DNA from: Paenibacillus arenosi
GTDB lineage: Bacteria; Bacillota; Bacilli; Paenibacillales; Paenibacillaceae
Length of the DNA: 64,000 nt
Assembly: GCF_014841135.1 (NCBI RefSeq)
Contig: NZ_JACYTN010000001.1
Span: 310,001 to 374,000 of the forward strand
Direction: 5' to 3'
This document shows positions 53,861 through 64,000 of this stretch, one piece after another. The notes below the pieces were generated by a model. It did not search any database and was not told the origin of the DNA. It saw only the letters and a program-made list of their open reading frames with translations. Numbering within the stretch: the stretch's first letter is position 1; the number at the start of each line of letters is the position of its first letter. The position numbers and the translations under genes are program-made.

Positions 53861-54616
53861 ATGCTGCTCTCTAACATTGGAAATTATGATACCCCTTACT
53901 ATCGTATGGAACGTGCCATTTTACGCTTAGTGCGTGGAAGCTTGTATAGACGCTTATCTGCAAACGAACGGGAAGCAGCTGCTATAGAAGCCGAAGTGTA
54001 TTCTTTAGTCCATTCGATTATCGATCTTCATCGGTTTCGAGATCGAAGGCTACTGACTATCCGTTATAAAGCCAAACGATCTATCGAGTCAATAGCTGCA
54101 CATGAACATATCATCACCGATATCGTAGAGAACATTCAAATTGTTAAAGAAGAAATCCTATATCATCCATTCGAATGTGACATACATATGGATTTTATTT
54201 TAACGAGTTTGGACAAGATTGTAGACCAATATACAGAAAGTAAAGGTCAAATCCATGCAAAACCTAGTTCTTTAGTCGAAACGGAATCTGTTGAAAATAC
54301 GGCTGAAGATATGGAACTGGAGATTCTCGGTGTGACGGATGAACTGCCTACATTGGCAAAGCCAGAAATACTGGAGAAGCCAGAAATACTGGGAAAACAA
54401 AAACCGAGAACGATAAAGGCAAGGAAAAATGATAGTCCAGTTGTACCAACTCAGCTGGAATCAAAGAAGCCCTCCGTTCCATCTCTACCCAAAATAACTA
54501 CATTTCTCACGGCAAATGTAGGAAATATTTTATATGAACAAGGCGAATATATGGATATAGGAACCTTGAACAAAGGGGAATCTATACATGAAAGAAAAGA
54601 GTCTAGAGCTAATTAA
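53861..54616 (+). CDS. Unknown protein, possibly spore-associated
   Basis: A 251-residue protein. Residues 1-125 are helical and basic (YRMERAILRLVRGSLYRRL, RRLLTIRYKAKRSIESI). Residues 130-220 are Pro/Glu/Lys-rich and low in structure, with a small repeat (KPEILEKPEILGK). The last 30 residues (LTANVGNILYEQGEYMDIG) could fold. I recognise no family. It is probably co-transcribed with the two genes before it, and its 3' end overlaps the metallo-beta-lactamase-fold gene by 29 bases. Confidence 0.65.
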   Translation: MLLSNIGNYDTPYYRMERAILRLVRGSLYRRLSANEREAAAIEAEVYSLVHSIIDLHRFRDRRLLTIRYKAKRSIESIAAHEHIITDIVENIQIVKEEILYHPFECDIHMDFILTSLDKIVDQYTESKGQIHAKPSSLVETESVENTAEDMELEILGVTDELPTLAKPEILEKPEILGKQKPRTIKARKNDSPVVPTQLESKKPSVPSLPKITTFLTANVGNILYEQGEYMDIGTLNKGESIHERKESRAN

Positions 54617-55511
54617 CGGTAATAGTTATTTATTCGAAGAGGATTTAACGGTAGGGGTGTATGTTAATAAATCCAATCAATCTGCCGTTCTCATTGATAG
54701 CGGTGCTAACAAAGAGGTCGCGAAGCGGATTGATCAAGCCTTGAAGCAAAGTGGTTGCCAAGTAGTAGCCATCATTCTCACCCATGGTCATAAGGCGCAG
54801 TTGGGTGGGGTCAGTTACTTTAAGCAAAAGTATAAACAAGTAAAAGTGTATGCTACATCATGGACTGCACAATTTATGGAGAAGCGTGCTCTGGAAAATT
54901 GGCTGTCTGGGCATATTCCCTGTGTGACAAAGGAACACGAGCAATCTGAAGCTGCGGATATGATTACGGATATTATCCCTTATCGTGATCGTCATCTGGT
55001 CATCGATCAGGTATCTTTTTCTATCGTTACGTTGCCTGGACATTTCCCAGGCATGATTGGCGTGATAACTCCTGATCAAGTCTTTTATTGCGGGGATGCT
55101 GTCTTTGGAAATAAGACCTTGATGAAACAGAAGTTGTTGTATTATACCGATGTGAAAGGCGCTAGAGCAAGCCTTCGTAAGATCGCTCAAAGTAAGCGGT
55201 ATGCCTATGTAGTGTCTCATGGTGGGAAATGCAAAGATATTGCATCGCTCGTACAGCAGCATCAGCAGCTTATTGATGAAACGTCTCATTTTATTCTTGG
55301 ACTTATACGTGAACAGCCAATGACATTGGAAAATATCGTTCAAAAAGTAATGAATGAATATCAGCTGCAAAATAAATCAGCTCACTTCGCATTAGCTAAT
55401 TCCATCGTCAGGTCTTATTTGACGGAGCTAAGCGATAGTTCAAAAGTACGCGCCACCGTAAATGATGGGATATTGCAATACTATGCGCGTACATCGGCGG
55501 CGTTGCTATAG
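54588..55511 (+). CDS. Metallo-beta-lactamase-fold protein with a degraded metal site
   Basis: A 307-residue protein starting inside the preceding gene. The family motif that is normally T-H-x-H-x-D-H reads THGHKAQLGG, so the Asp and the third His are Ala and Gln. The later ligands are kept: LPGHFPG, YCGDAVFG and VVSHGG. The C-terminal 90 residues form a winged-helix-like tail (MTLENIVQKVMNEYQLQ). Loss of one metal's ligands suggests a mono-metal enzyme or a non-catalytic binding protein. Translational overlap ties it to the spore-type genes upstream. A strong terminator follows. Confidence 0.82.
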   Translation: MKEKSLELINGNSYLFEEDLTVGVYVNKSNQSAVLIDSGANKEVAKRIDQALKQSGCQVVAIILTHGHKAQLGGVSYFKQKYKQVKVYATSWTAQFMEKRALENWLSGHIPCVTKEHEQSEAADMITDIIPYRDRHLVIDQVSFSIVTLPGHFPGMIGVITPDQVFYCGDAVFGNKTLMKQKLLYYTDVKGARASLRKIAQSKRYAYVVSHGGKCKDIASLVQQHQQLIDETSHFILGLIREQPMTLENIVQKVMNEYQLQNKSAHFALANSIVRSYLTELSDSSKVRATVNDGILQYYARTSAALL

Positions 55512-55529
55512 TGGAGAATCATTATCGCC

Positions 55530-55595
55530 ATAACGTTTTCACATTTGAACCTGTATGGTATTAGCCGTACTGGTATGTGGAGACGTTATTTTTTA
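55530..55595 (+). terminator. Terminator of the 53117-55511 gene group
   Basis: ATAACGTTTTCACAT (55530-55544) pairs with ATGTGGAGACGTTAT (55575-55589), a 15-bp stem with two G-T pairs, followed by TTTTT. The rest of the gap 55512-55891 shows no gene. Confidence 0.75.
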
Positions 55596-55891
55596 TGTCT
55601 TTTTAGATTAAAACGGAAGCAGCTCGTATGTTGTACATATTGTCCCTAAATTCGACGAGATCGAAAGTTTTTTTACGTACAGGCAAATTGCTTAACAAGT
55701 GCTCATATATTCTAACTGCACCGTAAAAGTGCCTATTTTCCCTTAGATTACTGCCGATAGAGCGATGGATGGACTACTTATATCGACACTTGCTTAGCGA
55801 AGGATAGCGATAGTTCCACAACAACAGATAGGGAAGGAGGCTGTTACATTCGTTTAAGTAACAAAAAATGCATCCTAGAGGAGAGATCGAC

Positions 55892-56899
<1,008 letters not shown>

Positions 56900-57148
56900 G
56901 TAATGGAAGGAAGGTTAGAAAGAACAGTTAGAGTGAGAAAAAAATTACTCGCTGATGGTTCAGTTTTATAGCCCAATGCGCATAGACATAGAAGGAGCGA
57001 GTTGAGATGAGGCTATACGGCTAGTTATACAGAGAGGGATGGAGATACGGTTAAGTGTAAGCTCCAGCAGCAATAAATAATAGTAATTAGCCACACAATG
57101 CCATAAGAGAGAAAATGAAATACATTTTACTACAGAGGTGATTTGAGT

Positions 57149-57475
57149 ATGTCACAAGCTAATATACCAAATATTACACCTACGATTTCCATCACAATTG
57201 GTGATTCGGTTAACCTGCTATTAGCGTCCATTGCACTGGAAGAGCTGGCTTTGGCGCACATTATTAATGCTGAGGCTGAAAAAATTCAATATGTACTTGG
57301 CACTTTGCCAGGAAGCGATGGATTATCTCCACCTGCTACACTTTCTAACTTGCTTGCTATTGACCGTAGTGTTGAAAGAACGTTGCAAGAAGTGATTAAG
57401 AAAGAAATCTTGCTTCAAATTAAGCTAGATAACATTGTGAATGGTTTACCTATTTCACCACCACCAAATCCATAA
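57149..57475 (+). CDS. Short spore protein, N-terminal domain only
   Basis: ATG 57149 with AGAGGTGA upstream gives 108 residues almost identical in plan to the N-terminal domain of the collagen protein at 55892 ([40 protein letters not shown]). It ends at ISPPPNP where the collagen stalk would start. It could be a truncated collagen gene or a dedicated basal-layer partner; the similar stand-alone protein at 53117 favours the second. Confidence 0.78.
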   Translation: MSQANIPNITPTISITIGDSVNLLLASIALEELALAHIINAEAEKIQYVLGTLPGSDGLSPPATLSNLLAIDRSVERTLQEVIKKEILLQIKLDNIVNGLPISPPPNP

Positions 57476-57644
57476 GCGATTATTGACTAGCTTACTATCA
57501 ATCAGGCTAGTGTACATTCATTCATGCTTGATAACGTTGGAAGTGCCCGTATATTCATAGATCTTGTATGCAGGCCAGACTCTACCTCACCTTGCTCGTT
57601 AAAGATTCATATTGGAAGCCAGCGAGATCCTCGAAACGATATAG

Positions 57645-57682
57645 AATAGGTTGCCGTAGTGGCAGGCAGCCTATTTGCTTTG
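57645..57682 (+). terminator. Terminator before the glycosyltransferase group
   Basis: AATAGGTTGCC (57645-57655) pairs with GGCAGCCTATT (57665-57675), an 11-bp stem with one T-G pair, then TTGCTTT. I see no gene in the gap 57476-57786. Confidence 0.7.
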
Positions 57683-57786
57683 TTCGTCTTCGTTGCAGGA
57701 TAAGATACTTATGCGGCTCACCTATCATTTGCAAATAGAAGCAGCGAATCAATTATCCGAAGCGTCGAGATCGGGAGGAAATAATA

Positions 57787-58914
57787 GTGGACACCGTAAA
57801 AATATCGTTATGCATGATCGTGAAAAATGAAGAAGATTGCATCGCTCGTTGTTTGAGCAGTGTGCAAGATGCAGTTGATGAAATCATCGTTGTAGATACC
57901 GGCTCTTCGGATCGAACCGTTGAAATATGTCTGTCTTACGGTGCTCAGGTGCTTACGTATGAATGGAACGATCATTTTGCAGAGGCACGTAATTGCGGTT
58001 TGCAGGCGGCCACAGGAAATTGGATATTGTGGATGGATGCCGATGAAGAATTAGATAGGCAGGACGCCAGCCAACTGAAGCAACTACTAGCAGAGCAAGA
58101 AGAACCCATTTGCTGGGTACACCTGGTCAACTTTATTGGAGATTCGCCCAATGAGAATGATGCATTCCATATTGCTCATTCTCGTATTTTCCGCAATCAT
58201 ATCGGATTTAAGTTTAAAAATGCCATTCATGAGATGCTGAATCTTGACGAGGTATTGCCTCATTTTACAGATACTCGCCAGCAAACGCTGCCGATTAAAA
58301 TGTATCACTATGGCTATATGAATGAATGCGTTGAAGTGAAGAAGAAATCAGAACGAAATATTCGCTTGCTCGAAATCGAAATGCAAAAAGAAGACCATCA
58401 CCCATGGATTAAATATCATATGGCAACTGAATATTATCGCATGAAAGATTATGTGAGGGCATTTGAATATTTAAATTTAGCCATTGTTCATTTTTTACAA
58501 AGAGAGACTGCGCCTCCATCACTGCTCTACAAGTTAAAGTACTCTATTCTTATTAGTTTAGGAAGCGTAGAAGGGGCTTGGCAAGGGATTGATCGGGCTA
58601 TTCAAATGTACCCGGACTATGTAGATTTGCATTTTTACAAAGGTGTCATTTACTTTCTAAAAGAGTGGTATGTCGAAGCCCTTCCTATATTTGAACATTG
58701 TATAGAGCTTGGGGAGGAGAACATTAAGCATCTTACTTTGAAGGGAGTAGGGAGCTTCCACCCTTGGTATTATATTGGCCTGTGTCAGGAGAAGTTAGGC
58801 CAACATGAACTAGCAGTTCGAGCATTTGAACAAGCGATTCAACGATTCCCAGATTACACACCGGCTCTGGAGCGTCTCGAAGGAAAAGTTGGCTTACATC
58901 ACGCTGTAGAGTAG
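57787..58914 (+). CDS. GT2 family glycosyltransferase with C-terminal TPR-like repeats
   Basis: GTG 57787 after GGGAGGAAA gives 375 residues. The GT-A domain shows ISLCMIVKNEEDCI, VDEIIVVDTGSSDRT and the metal-binding WMDADEELD. The C-terminal half has helical repeats (ATEYYRMKDYVRAFEYL, HFYKGVIYFLKEWYVEALP, YIGLCQEKLGQHELAVRAF). This is the plan of SunS-like and protein-modifying GT2 enzymes, where repeats help recognise a protein acceptor. Lying right after the Thr-rich collagen genes, it probably glycosylates them. Confidence 0.88.
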   Translation: MDTVKISLCMIVKNEEDCIARCLSSVQDAVDEIIVVDTGSSDRTVEICLSYGAQVLTYEWNDHFAEARNCGLQAATGNWILWMDADEELDRQDASQLKQLLAEQEEPICWVHLVNFIGDSPNENDAFHIAHSRIFRNHIGFKFKNAIHEMLNLDEVLPHFTDTRQQTLPIKMYHYGYMNECVEVKKKSERNIRLLEIEMQKEDHHPWIKYHMATEYYRMKDYVRAFEYLNLAIVHFLQRETAPPSLLYKLKYSILISLGSVEGAWQGIDRAIQMYPDYVDLHFYKGVIYFLKEWYVEALPIFEHCIELGEENIKHLTLKGVGSFHPWYYIGLCQEKLGQHELAVRAFEQAIQRFPDYTPALERLEGKVGLHHAVE

Positions 58915-59004
58915 TAAGGTTCTTACCAATCATGTGAATCCCTTGCACACAACAAATGTTCCATCCTTACACTCAGGCATGCAGTGGAAAGGATTAGAGA
59001 CACG

Positions 59005-59667
59005 ATGGGATTACAGCGAATTTTGTTTGTTATGTGTGTAAATGATGAAGCGTTATTCCAGCAGGCAAAAAGACAGATTGCGAATTTAGTAGTTCCATCA
59101 GGATTTACGGTAGAGCTATACGATGTTCGTGGTGCGAAAAGTATGGCCAGCGGCTATAACTGCGCCTATCATCTGGAGGCTGCTTATCGAATCTATATTC
59201 ATCAAGATACGTTTCTCATTCATAAAGGCATGCTCTACGATCTCATTCGCTTGTTTGAGCTGAATCCGCAATTAGGTATGATTGGGCTTGCCGGATGTGT
59301 AGAGCTTCCTACCAACGGAATATGGTGGGAAGGAAGTGAACTAGTAGGCCAAGTAATCGAGCATCGACATGACGTATATCAGCTGCTTCGATTTGGTCAT
59401 GGAGCTCTTGAATCTACGGATTATGTAGAAGTACAGGCGGTTGATGGTCTATTTATGGCGACAAGTATTAATCTTCCATGGCGGGATGAACAATTCGACG
59501 GCTTTCACTTTTATGATTCTGCTCATTCCAAAGAAATCGCGCTAGCAGGATATAAAGTAGGTGTTCCCGTACTTCAAAGTCCATGGTGTATTCATTACAA
59601 CGGCGATGAGTTCGATCACGTTTCCTATGAACGGTACCGACAGCTGTTTGTCCAGCAGTACATGTAA
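59005..59667 (+). CDS. StrF-like glycosyltransferase-family protein
   Basis: ATG 59005 with GGAAAGGA upstream gives 220 residues. It matches the family of small GT2-like domains typified by StrF: FVMCVNDEALFQQAKRQI, then GAKSMASGYNCAYHL, YRIYIHQDTFLIHKG, EVQAVDGLFMATSI and HFYDSAHSKEIALAGYKVGV. The Gln-Asp-Thr replaces the usual DxD. It probably adds a sugar during spore-surface glycosylation together with its neighbours. Confidence 0.8.
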   Translation: MGLQRILFVMCVNDEALFQQAKRQIANLVVPSGFTVELYDVRGAKSMASGYNCAYHLEAAYRIYIHQDTFLIHKGMLYDLIRLFELNPQLGMIGLAGCVELPTNGIWWEGSELVGQVIEHRHDVYQLLRFGHGALESTDYVEVQAVDGLFMATSINLPWRDEQFDGFHFYDSAHSKEIALAGYKVGVPVLQSPWCIHYNGDEFDHVSYERYRQLFVQQYM

Positions 59668-59741
59668 TCATCAATATAAGGAAACAAACTGATTACGAGT
59701 GAGCTTAATGAATGTGTATTTTCTTAGGAAGGATGAGAAGT

Positions 59742-62021
59742 ATGCATCAGACTGACAACCGTGTCACCGAAACTCGCATATCTTTATGCATGATCGTCAA
59801 GAACGAAGCATTCCTGATTGGCAAGTGCTTGGAAAGTGTTAAGCATGTCGTGGATGAGATTATTGTGGTAGATACAGGATCGACAGATGAAACAGTATCC
59901 ATATGCGAATCCCATGGTGCAAAGGTGTTTCCATTTGAATGGCAGGACAATTTCGCTGAGGCGCGCAATTATAGTCTACAGCAAGCTGCGGGGGATTGGA
60001 TTCTTTGGTTGGATGCAGACGAGCAGTTGGACGAAGACACCTCTCAAACTTTGCGCGAAATATTGAATGTGCAGGAGGCAGACATTGCCCTTATCGAGCT
60101 GATCAATTATATTGGTGCCGCTGATAATCCCGAAGAAGCCTTTTTGCTGCATCATCATCGTCTGTTCCGTAATCATAAAGGCTTCCAATTTAATGGACGC
60201 ATACACGAACAACTTAACGTACAGGAAATACTAGGTTCGAACTTCCCTGTCCACAAGCTGCCTGTCAAAGTCCATCACTTTGGTTATATAAATGCTGTAG
60301 TTGAAGTCAAAGGCAAATCTGAGCGTAACAAACAGCTACTTCTGAAAGAGAAGCAAAACGAAGCGTATAGTCCTTGGATAGACTATCATTTAGCAAGCGA
60401 ATATTACCGACTTGGGCAGTATGAAGAAGCTTATGATACTGTGAATTCGGCGATCAAATCATTTATTGAAAATCAACAGCTTCCCCCCTCACTTTGCTAC
60501 AAACTAAAATATGACACACTTCTCTCAAACGGCTCCTATGAAGGTGCGTGGCCTTCTATTGAGCGGGCTATTCTCCTGTACCCCGACTACGTCGATCTTC
60601 ATTTTTATAAAGGACTCATCCTCGATCATAAAAAGAAGCCGGAATTAGCATTGGAAGTCTTCAAGCACTGCATTGAGTTAGGCGAAGAGAATTTGCAGCA
60701 TCTCACCTTGCGTGGAATGGGAAGTTTTCATGCATGGTATCAGATTGGCCTCTGCTATGAGAAATTAGAACGCCGCAAAGACGCCATACATGCTTATGAA
60801 CAAACGCTTGTGAGCAATGCTAAGCATGAACTGGCGCAGCAAGCCCTTGAACGGTTGCAGGAGCAGGAACAACTGGATTCGTTAGCGATTAAGATCAGCC
60901 TCTGTATGATCGTGAAGAACGAAGAAGAGAGCTTGCAGCGCTGTCTCGACAGTGTGAGCGGGATAGTAGACGAAATCATTATCATCGATACAGGCTCTAC
61001 GGATAATACGAAGCTGATAGCGAGTGAGAATGCGGCTAACGTATATGATTTTGAATGGATCGACGATTTTGGCGCAGCACGAAACTTTGCGTTCAGTAAG
61101 GCAACACAGGAATACATTTTGTGGCTGGATGCGGACGATGTAATCGAGAGTAAGGATCGCACAGCATTAAAAGAGCTAAAACGTGAACTGTCACGTGATA
61201 TTAACAGTGTAAGCATGCCATATGTGTTGACGACAAACGAGTCGGGAGAACCTCTATTTTCATTGCGGAGAAATCGGCTAGTGCGAAGAGATGCGAACTT
61301 TAAATGGATTGGTCCCGTTCATGAATATTTAGAGGTGTACGGACCTATTTTCCACAGCGAAATATGCATCTACCATAAAAAAGATAAGCAATATACCGAT
61401 CGGAACTTGCGAATCTATGAAAACAGGCTGGCTGCGGGCGAAACGTTTACAGCAAGGGACTTGTACTATTATGCAAACGAGTTAAAAGATCATGCGCGAT
61501 ATCAGGATGCCTTGGACTATTACGAAAAGTTTCTGCAAACGAAGCAAGGGTGGTATGAGGATTGTATTCAGGCTTGCTTGAAAATGGAGTCCTGTCACGA
61601 GAAGCTCAATCAGGAGTCTGAGCGGCTGCCGGCATTGTTCCGGTCGTTCGAATTTGATAAGCCTCATTCGGATATTTGCTGCCAAATTGGAGAGTGGATG
61701 CTTAACCATAATCGCCATCAGCAAGCCGTTTATTGGTTTGAGCAGGCAACGCAGCTCGCGATCCCTGCGGGTCAGTTAACGATGACACAGGAATCGACGT
61801 GGACTTGGATTCCTCATCTGAAACTTTGTGTGTGCTACGATCAAAGTGGTCAGCCCGAGAAGGCTTGTTATCATAATGAGATTGCGTTAAGTTACCTCCC
61901 TGATCATCCAAGCATGTTGTACAATCAGACCTACTTCAAACGCATCTTGGGAGAAAAATATGAATTGGCATCCGTTAGTTCTGTTCGTTCAGACCATAGT
62001 GATGGGGGGAGCGAAGTGTGA
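59742..62021 (+). CDS. Tandem GT2 glycosyltransferase with TPR-like repeats
   Basis: ATG 59742 after GGAAGGATGAG gives 759 residues. The first half (1-370) repeats the plan of the protein at 57787 and is clearly its paralogue (RISLCMIVKNEAFLI, VDEIIVVDTGSTDET, WLDADEQLDE, SEYYRLGQYEEAYD). A second complete GT2 domain starts near 385 (IKISLCMIVKNEEESLQRCL, IDTGSTDNTKL, WLDADDVIE), followed by more helical repeats. Two active sites in one chain could add two sugars in turn. The last four bases overlap the next gene. Confidence 0.88.
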   Translation: MHQTDNRVTETRISLCMIVKNEAFLIGKCLESVKHVVDEIIVVDTGSTDETVSICESHGAKVFPFEWQDNFAEARNYSLQQAAGDWILWLDADEQLDEDTSQTLREILNVQEADIALIELINYIGAADNPEEAFLLHHHRLFRNHKGFQFNGRIHEQLNVQEILGSNFPVHKLPVKVHHFGYINAVVEVKGKSERNKQLLLKEKQNEAYSPWIDYHLASEYYRLGQYEEAYDTVNSAIKSFIENQQLPPSLCYKLKYDTLLSNGSYEGAWPSIERAILLYPDYVDLHFYKGLILDHKKKPELALEVFKHCIELGEENLQHLTLRGMGSFHAWYQIGLCYEKLERRKDAIHAYEQTLVSNAKHELAQQALERLQEQEQLDSLAIKISLCMIVKNEEESLQRCLDSVSGIVDEIIIIDTGSTDNTKLIASENAANVYDFEWIDDFGAARNFAFSKATQEYILWLDADDVIESKDRTALKELKRELSRDINSVSMPYVLTTNESGEPLFSLRRNRLVRRDANFKWIGPVHEYLEVYGPIFHSEICIYHKKDKQYTDRNLRIYENRLAAGETFTARDLYYYANELKDHARYQDALDYYEKFLQTKQGWYEDCIQACLKMESCHEKLNQESERLPALFRSFEFDKPHSDICCQIGEWMLNHNRHQQAVYWFEQATQLAIPAGQLTMTQESTWTWIPHLKLCVCYDQSGQPEKACYHNEIALSYLPDHPSMLYNQTYFKRILGEKYELASVSSVRSDHSDGGSEV

Positions 62022-63277
62022 GAACAGGCAAGACGAGTATTATTATCCTTACGCTTAATCAATTTCATCATACGGTGCTTTGCTTGGAAAGCATTCGGAA
62101 ATATACATCTGAGCCCTACGAATTAATCGTAGTGGATAATGGCTCGACGGATTTGACGGTCTTGTATTTGAAGCAGCAGCCAGATGTAACTCTGATTTGC
62201 AACGGTCATAATAAAGGATTTGCTGCGGGGTGCAATCAAGGTTTGGCTATTGCAACAGGGGACAACATCTTATTTTTAAATAATGATACGGTTGTAACGC
62301 CTAATTGGCTGACCCACCTGTTGGATGCTTTGCATGCAAGCCCTGATATTGGAATGACTGGGCCACTCACCAACTATTCAAGCGGTCATCAGATCATACC
62401 TGTGGCGTATAAGGATTTGCTAGATCTTAATGCGTTTGCTCATGAACATCAAATACGCAATGCGGGGAAAATGACAGAGGTTAGACGGCTGATCGGTTTT
62501 TGCCTGCTAGTGAAGCGTGCTGTTCTGGATGAGGTCGGAGGTTTTGACGAGCGATACGATATAGGCAACTTTGAGGATGATGACCTTTGCTTACGGGCGG
62601 CACAAGCGGGATACAGGCTCTACATTGCCAATGCCTGCTTCATCCATCATGTGGGGCATGTGACGATGAACGACATTCAGACGGATGAACAGAGGAACAA
62701 TGTTCAATATTTAATGGGAATAAACCGCCAGAAGGCAAGAGAGAAGTGGGGCGAAGATATTTTTGATTTGATTTATAAAGAAGATGCCAAGTTGAGCTGC
62801 TGTGTGATTGCAGCCACTGCTGCTGCGTTGATTAGAACATTAGATTCCATTAAAGAGATTGCAGATGAAATCATCGTTGTGGATAAGACAGGAACATGCG
62901 ATGAGGTTGCGAGTAATTATAATGCTAGATATATATCTGGGCATTCAGGTGAAAATAAAATGATGCAGTGGGAACGAGCCGTGGAAAAAGCAGAGAGTCC
63001 TTATGTGCTGCTGCTTGATGTTGGGGAATATGTATCCGACCGTATGAGGAGAAAGATTCGGATATTGAAACGCTCCATTACGGGAGATACGGTTGGTGTT
63101 AAGGTGCTGGTTGAGCATGCAGACACGGAGCAGAATAACTCACAAGTACGATTCATCCAAAAATCATTCCCATTGCGTTATCTAGATAATCCGACGGGTT
63201 ATAACGAAAATGTGCTAATTAGTGATATCGAAATAGTTGGTGAGTCTATTATTCAAGAAAAGGATGCGATTCATTAG
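62018..63277 (+). CDS. GT2 glycosyltransferase with a degenerate second domain
   Basis: GTG 62018 overlaps the previous stop (GTGA) and gives 419 residues. The first 260 residues are a rhamnosyl-type GT2 (TSIIILTLNQFHHTVLCLES, LIVVDNGSTDLT, FLNNDTVV, GGFDERYDIGNFEDDDLCLR). Residues 270-419 resemble a second GT2 domain (CVIAATAAALIRTLDSI, ADEIIVVDKTGTCDE, LLLDVGEYVSDRM) in which the DxD is replaced by DVGE, so it is unlikely to be catalytic. It is translationally coupled to the tandem glycosyltransferase and ends the group. Confidence 0.87.
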   Translation: MRTGKTSIIILTLNQFHHTVLCLESIRKYTSEPYELIVVDNGSTDLTVLYLKQQPDVTLICNGHNKGFAAGCNQGLAIATGDNILFLNNDTVVTPNWLTHLLDALHASPDIGMTGPLTNYSSGHQIIPVAYKDLLDLNAFAHEHQIRNAGKMTEVRRLIGFCLLVKRAVLDEVGGFDERYDIGNFEDDDLCLRAAQAGYRLYIANACFIHHVGHVTMNDIQTDEQRNNVQYLMGINRQKAREKWGEDIFDLIYKEDAKLSCCVIAATAAALIRTLDSIKEIADEIIVVDKTGTCDEVASNYNARYISGHSGENKMMQWERAVEKAESPYVLLLDVGEYVSDRMRRKIRILKRSITGDTVGVKVLVEHADTEQNNSQVRFIQKSFPLRYLDNPTGYNENVLISDIEIVGESIIQEKDAIH

Positions 63278-63341
63278 TGCAATATAGTTGGCCTAGACGT
63301 TATTGCAAGGTTATTGCAGCGTTCACATACAAGCACAACAA

Positions 63342-63378
63342 AAGCGCAACTGCCTGTTAGGGTAGGTTGCGCTTCTTT
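63342..63378. terminator. Terminator between convergent genes
   Basis: AAGCGCAAC (63342-63350) pairs with GTTGCGCTT (63366-63374), then CTTTG. It separates the plus-strand glycosyltransferases from the minus-strand methyltransferase. Confidence 0.75.
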
Positions 63379-63405
63379 GTATAGAAATTTGTAAAAAAGT
63401 TTGTG

Positions 63406-64000
63406 TTAGGTTTGGTATGCTTGCTTATGCTCTAACCAGTGCTGCTCCAGTGCGTGATAATGCTGATTGATCCCTTTAGGAAATAAAATGCCTAACCCAC
63501 CAGAGTGTTCAAATTGAAGATGCGGATGCTCTTCCTTCAGCTCTTGCCATAGCTTCCATACGCCGAACCCATATGCATGAATCGAAATATCATGGAACCA
63601 TACGACGCCGTGTGGGGCAAGCTTGGGCAGCCAAGATTCGTAATCATGCTTTACCGCTTCATACTGATGAAATCCATCGATATGAAGCAGATCAATCGAT
63701 CCATTGGCAAATTGGCTTCGTGCATCGTCAAAGGTGGTGCGCAGTAGATGGCTAAAGTTAGGATACAAAGTGGATGCAATCGTTGAAACTTGTTCGTACA
63801 CTTCATTTCCATATTGGCCAGAGTGTGCGTCTCCTACCCAAGTGTCAACGGCATAGCATGAAGTAGGTAATGCAGCATCCTTCACCGCTTGACACATGCT
63901 AAAAAAGGAAGCTCCCCAATGTGTACCCAATTCCACAGCTAAATTCGGTTCATGCAACCGAATGAAGTCATAGCAGAAATGGCGATGTCCTACCCAAGCA
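63406..64000 (-). CDS. Class I SAM-dependent methyltransferase, 5' partial
   Basis: The frame is open to the right edge (HRHFCYDFIRLHEPNLAVEL before the first motif), so the gene begins outside. The visible 198 residues have the SAM-binding VELGTHWGASF, the acidic CYAVDTWVGD, IDLLHIDGFHQYEAVKHDY and VWFHDI, as in the Methyltransf_24 family that often methylates sugars in glycan clusters. Its position next to the glycosyltransferases suggests methylation of the spore-surface glycan, but it lies on the other strand. Confidence 0.85.
   Translation of the reverse strand, partial: AWVGHRHFCYDFIRLHEPNLAVELGTHWGASFFSMCQAVKDAALPTSCYAVDTWVGDAHSGQYGNEVYEQVSTIASTLYPNFSHLLRTTFDDARSQFANGSIDLLHIDGFHQYEAVKHDYESWLPKLAPHGVVWFHDISIHAYGFGVWKLWQELKEEHPHLQFEHSGGLGILFPKGINQHYHALEQHWLEHKQAYQT

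Overview
The window looks like a piece of a Paenibacillus chromosome (Bacillota, Paenibacillaceae). This rests on the strong AGGAGG-type ribosome binding sites with frequent TTG and GTG starts, the YheC/YheD ATP-grasp spore protein, collagen-like spore-surface proteins with a shared N-terminal domain, and a hybrid NRPS/PKS locus that strongly recalls the paenilamicin and edeine families. I cannot name the species. No tRNA, rRNA, insertion sequence or CRISPR array was seen.

Positions 1-24719 are the right half of a hybrid PKS/NRPS cluster. A PKS tail (KR-ACP-C, cut by the left edge) hands its product to a large NRPS: half-C, A interrupted by a methyltransferase, PCP, C, A, PCP, then a BtrH-like domain instead of a thioesterase. 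A free-standing divergent BtrH-like protein follows, then a fusion of a serine (S12) peptidase with an ABC exporter, and a 3-hydroxyacyl-CoA dehydrogenase with an ACP. A LoaP/NusG-like gene lies on the opposite strand. Beyond it a second operon encodes a C-A(Asn)-PCP-E initiation NRPS, a type II thioesterase, an FkbH-like glyceryl loader, a second ACP and an acyl-CoA dehydrogenase. Together they suggest a peptide-polyketide made as an N-acyl-D-Asn prodrug, extended with a hydroxymalonyl-type unit, released onto an amine (possibly a polyamine) by the BtrH-like domain, and exported and unmasked by the peptidase-ABC fusion.

Positions 24720-28760 hold small chromosomal genes: a helical protein of unknown function, an EamA transporter with an internal deletion, a DinB/YfiT-like protein, a TIGR01777-type epimerase and two small membrane proteins.

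Positions 28850-46457 are a polymorphic-toxin locus. A YD-repeat companion protein precedes a giant secreted protein (about 2750 aa) with roughly 14 N-terminal repeats of about 90 aa, YD repeats, an RHS core, a HINT autoprocessing domain and a barnase-like tip, followed by its barstar. Downstream is a decaying array of orphan tip-immunity cassettes: HINT copies with deletions, a nonsense mutation and frameshifts, each cassette closed by a strong intrinsic terminator. The region ends with a truncated paralogue of the giant protein that has its own copy of the promoter region.

Positions 43409-63277 form a spore-surface locus that interleaves with the end of the toxin region. It holds three collagen-like proteins, three short proteins sharing or resembling their N-terminal domain, a YVTN beta-propeller protein, a YheC/D ATP-grasp protein, a metallo-beta-lactamase-fold protein lacking metal ligands, and four glycosyltransferases likely to glycosylate the Thr-rich collagen stalks. 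ExoA lies among them, and a methyltransferase gene runs off the right edge.
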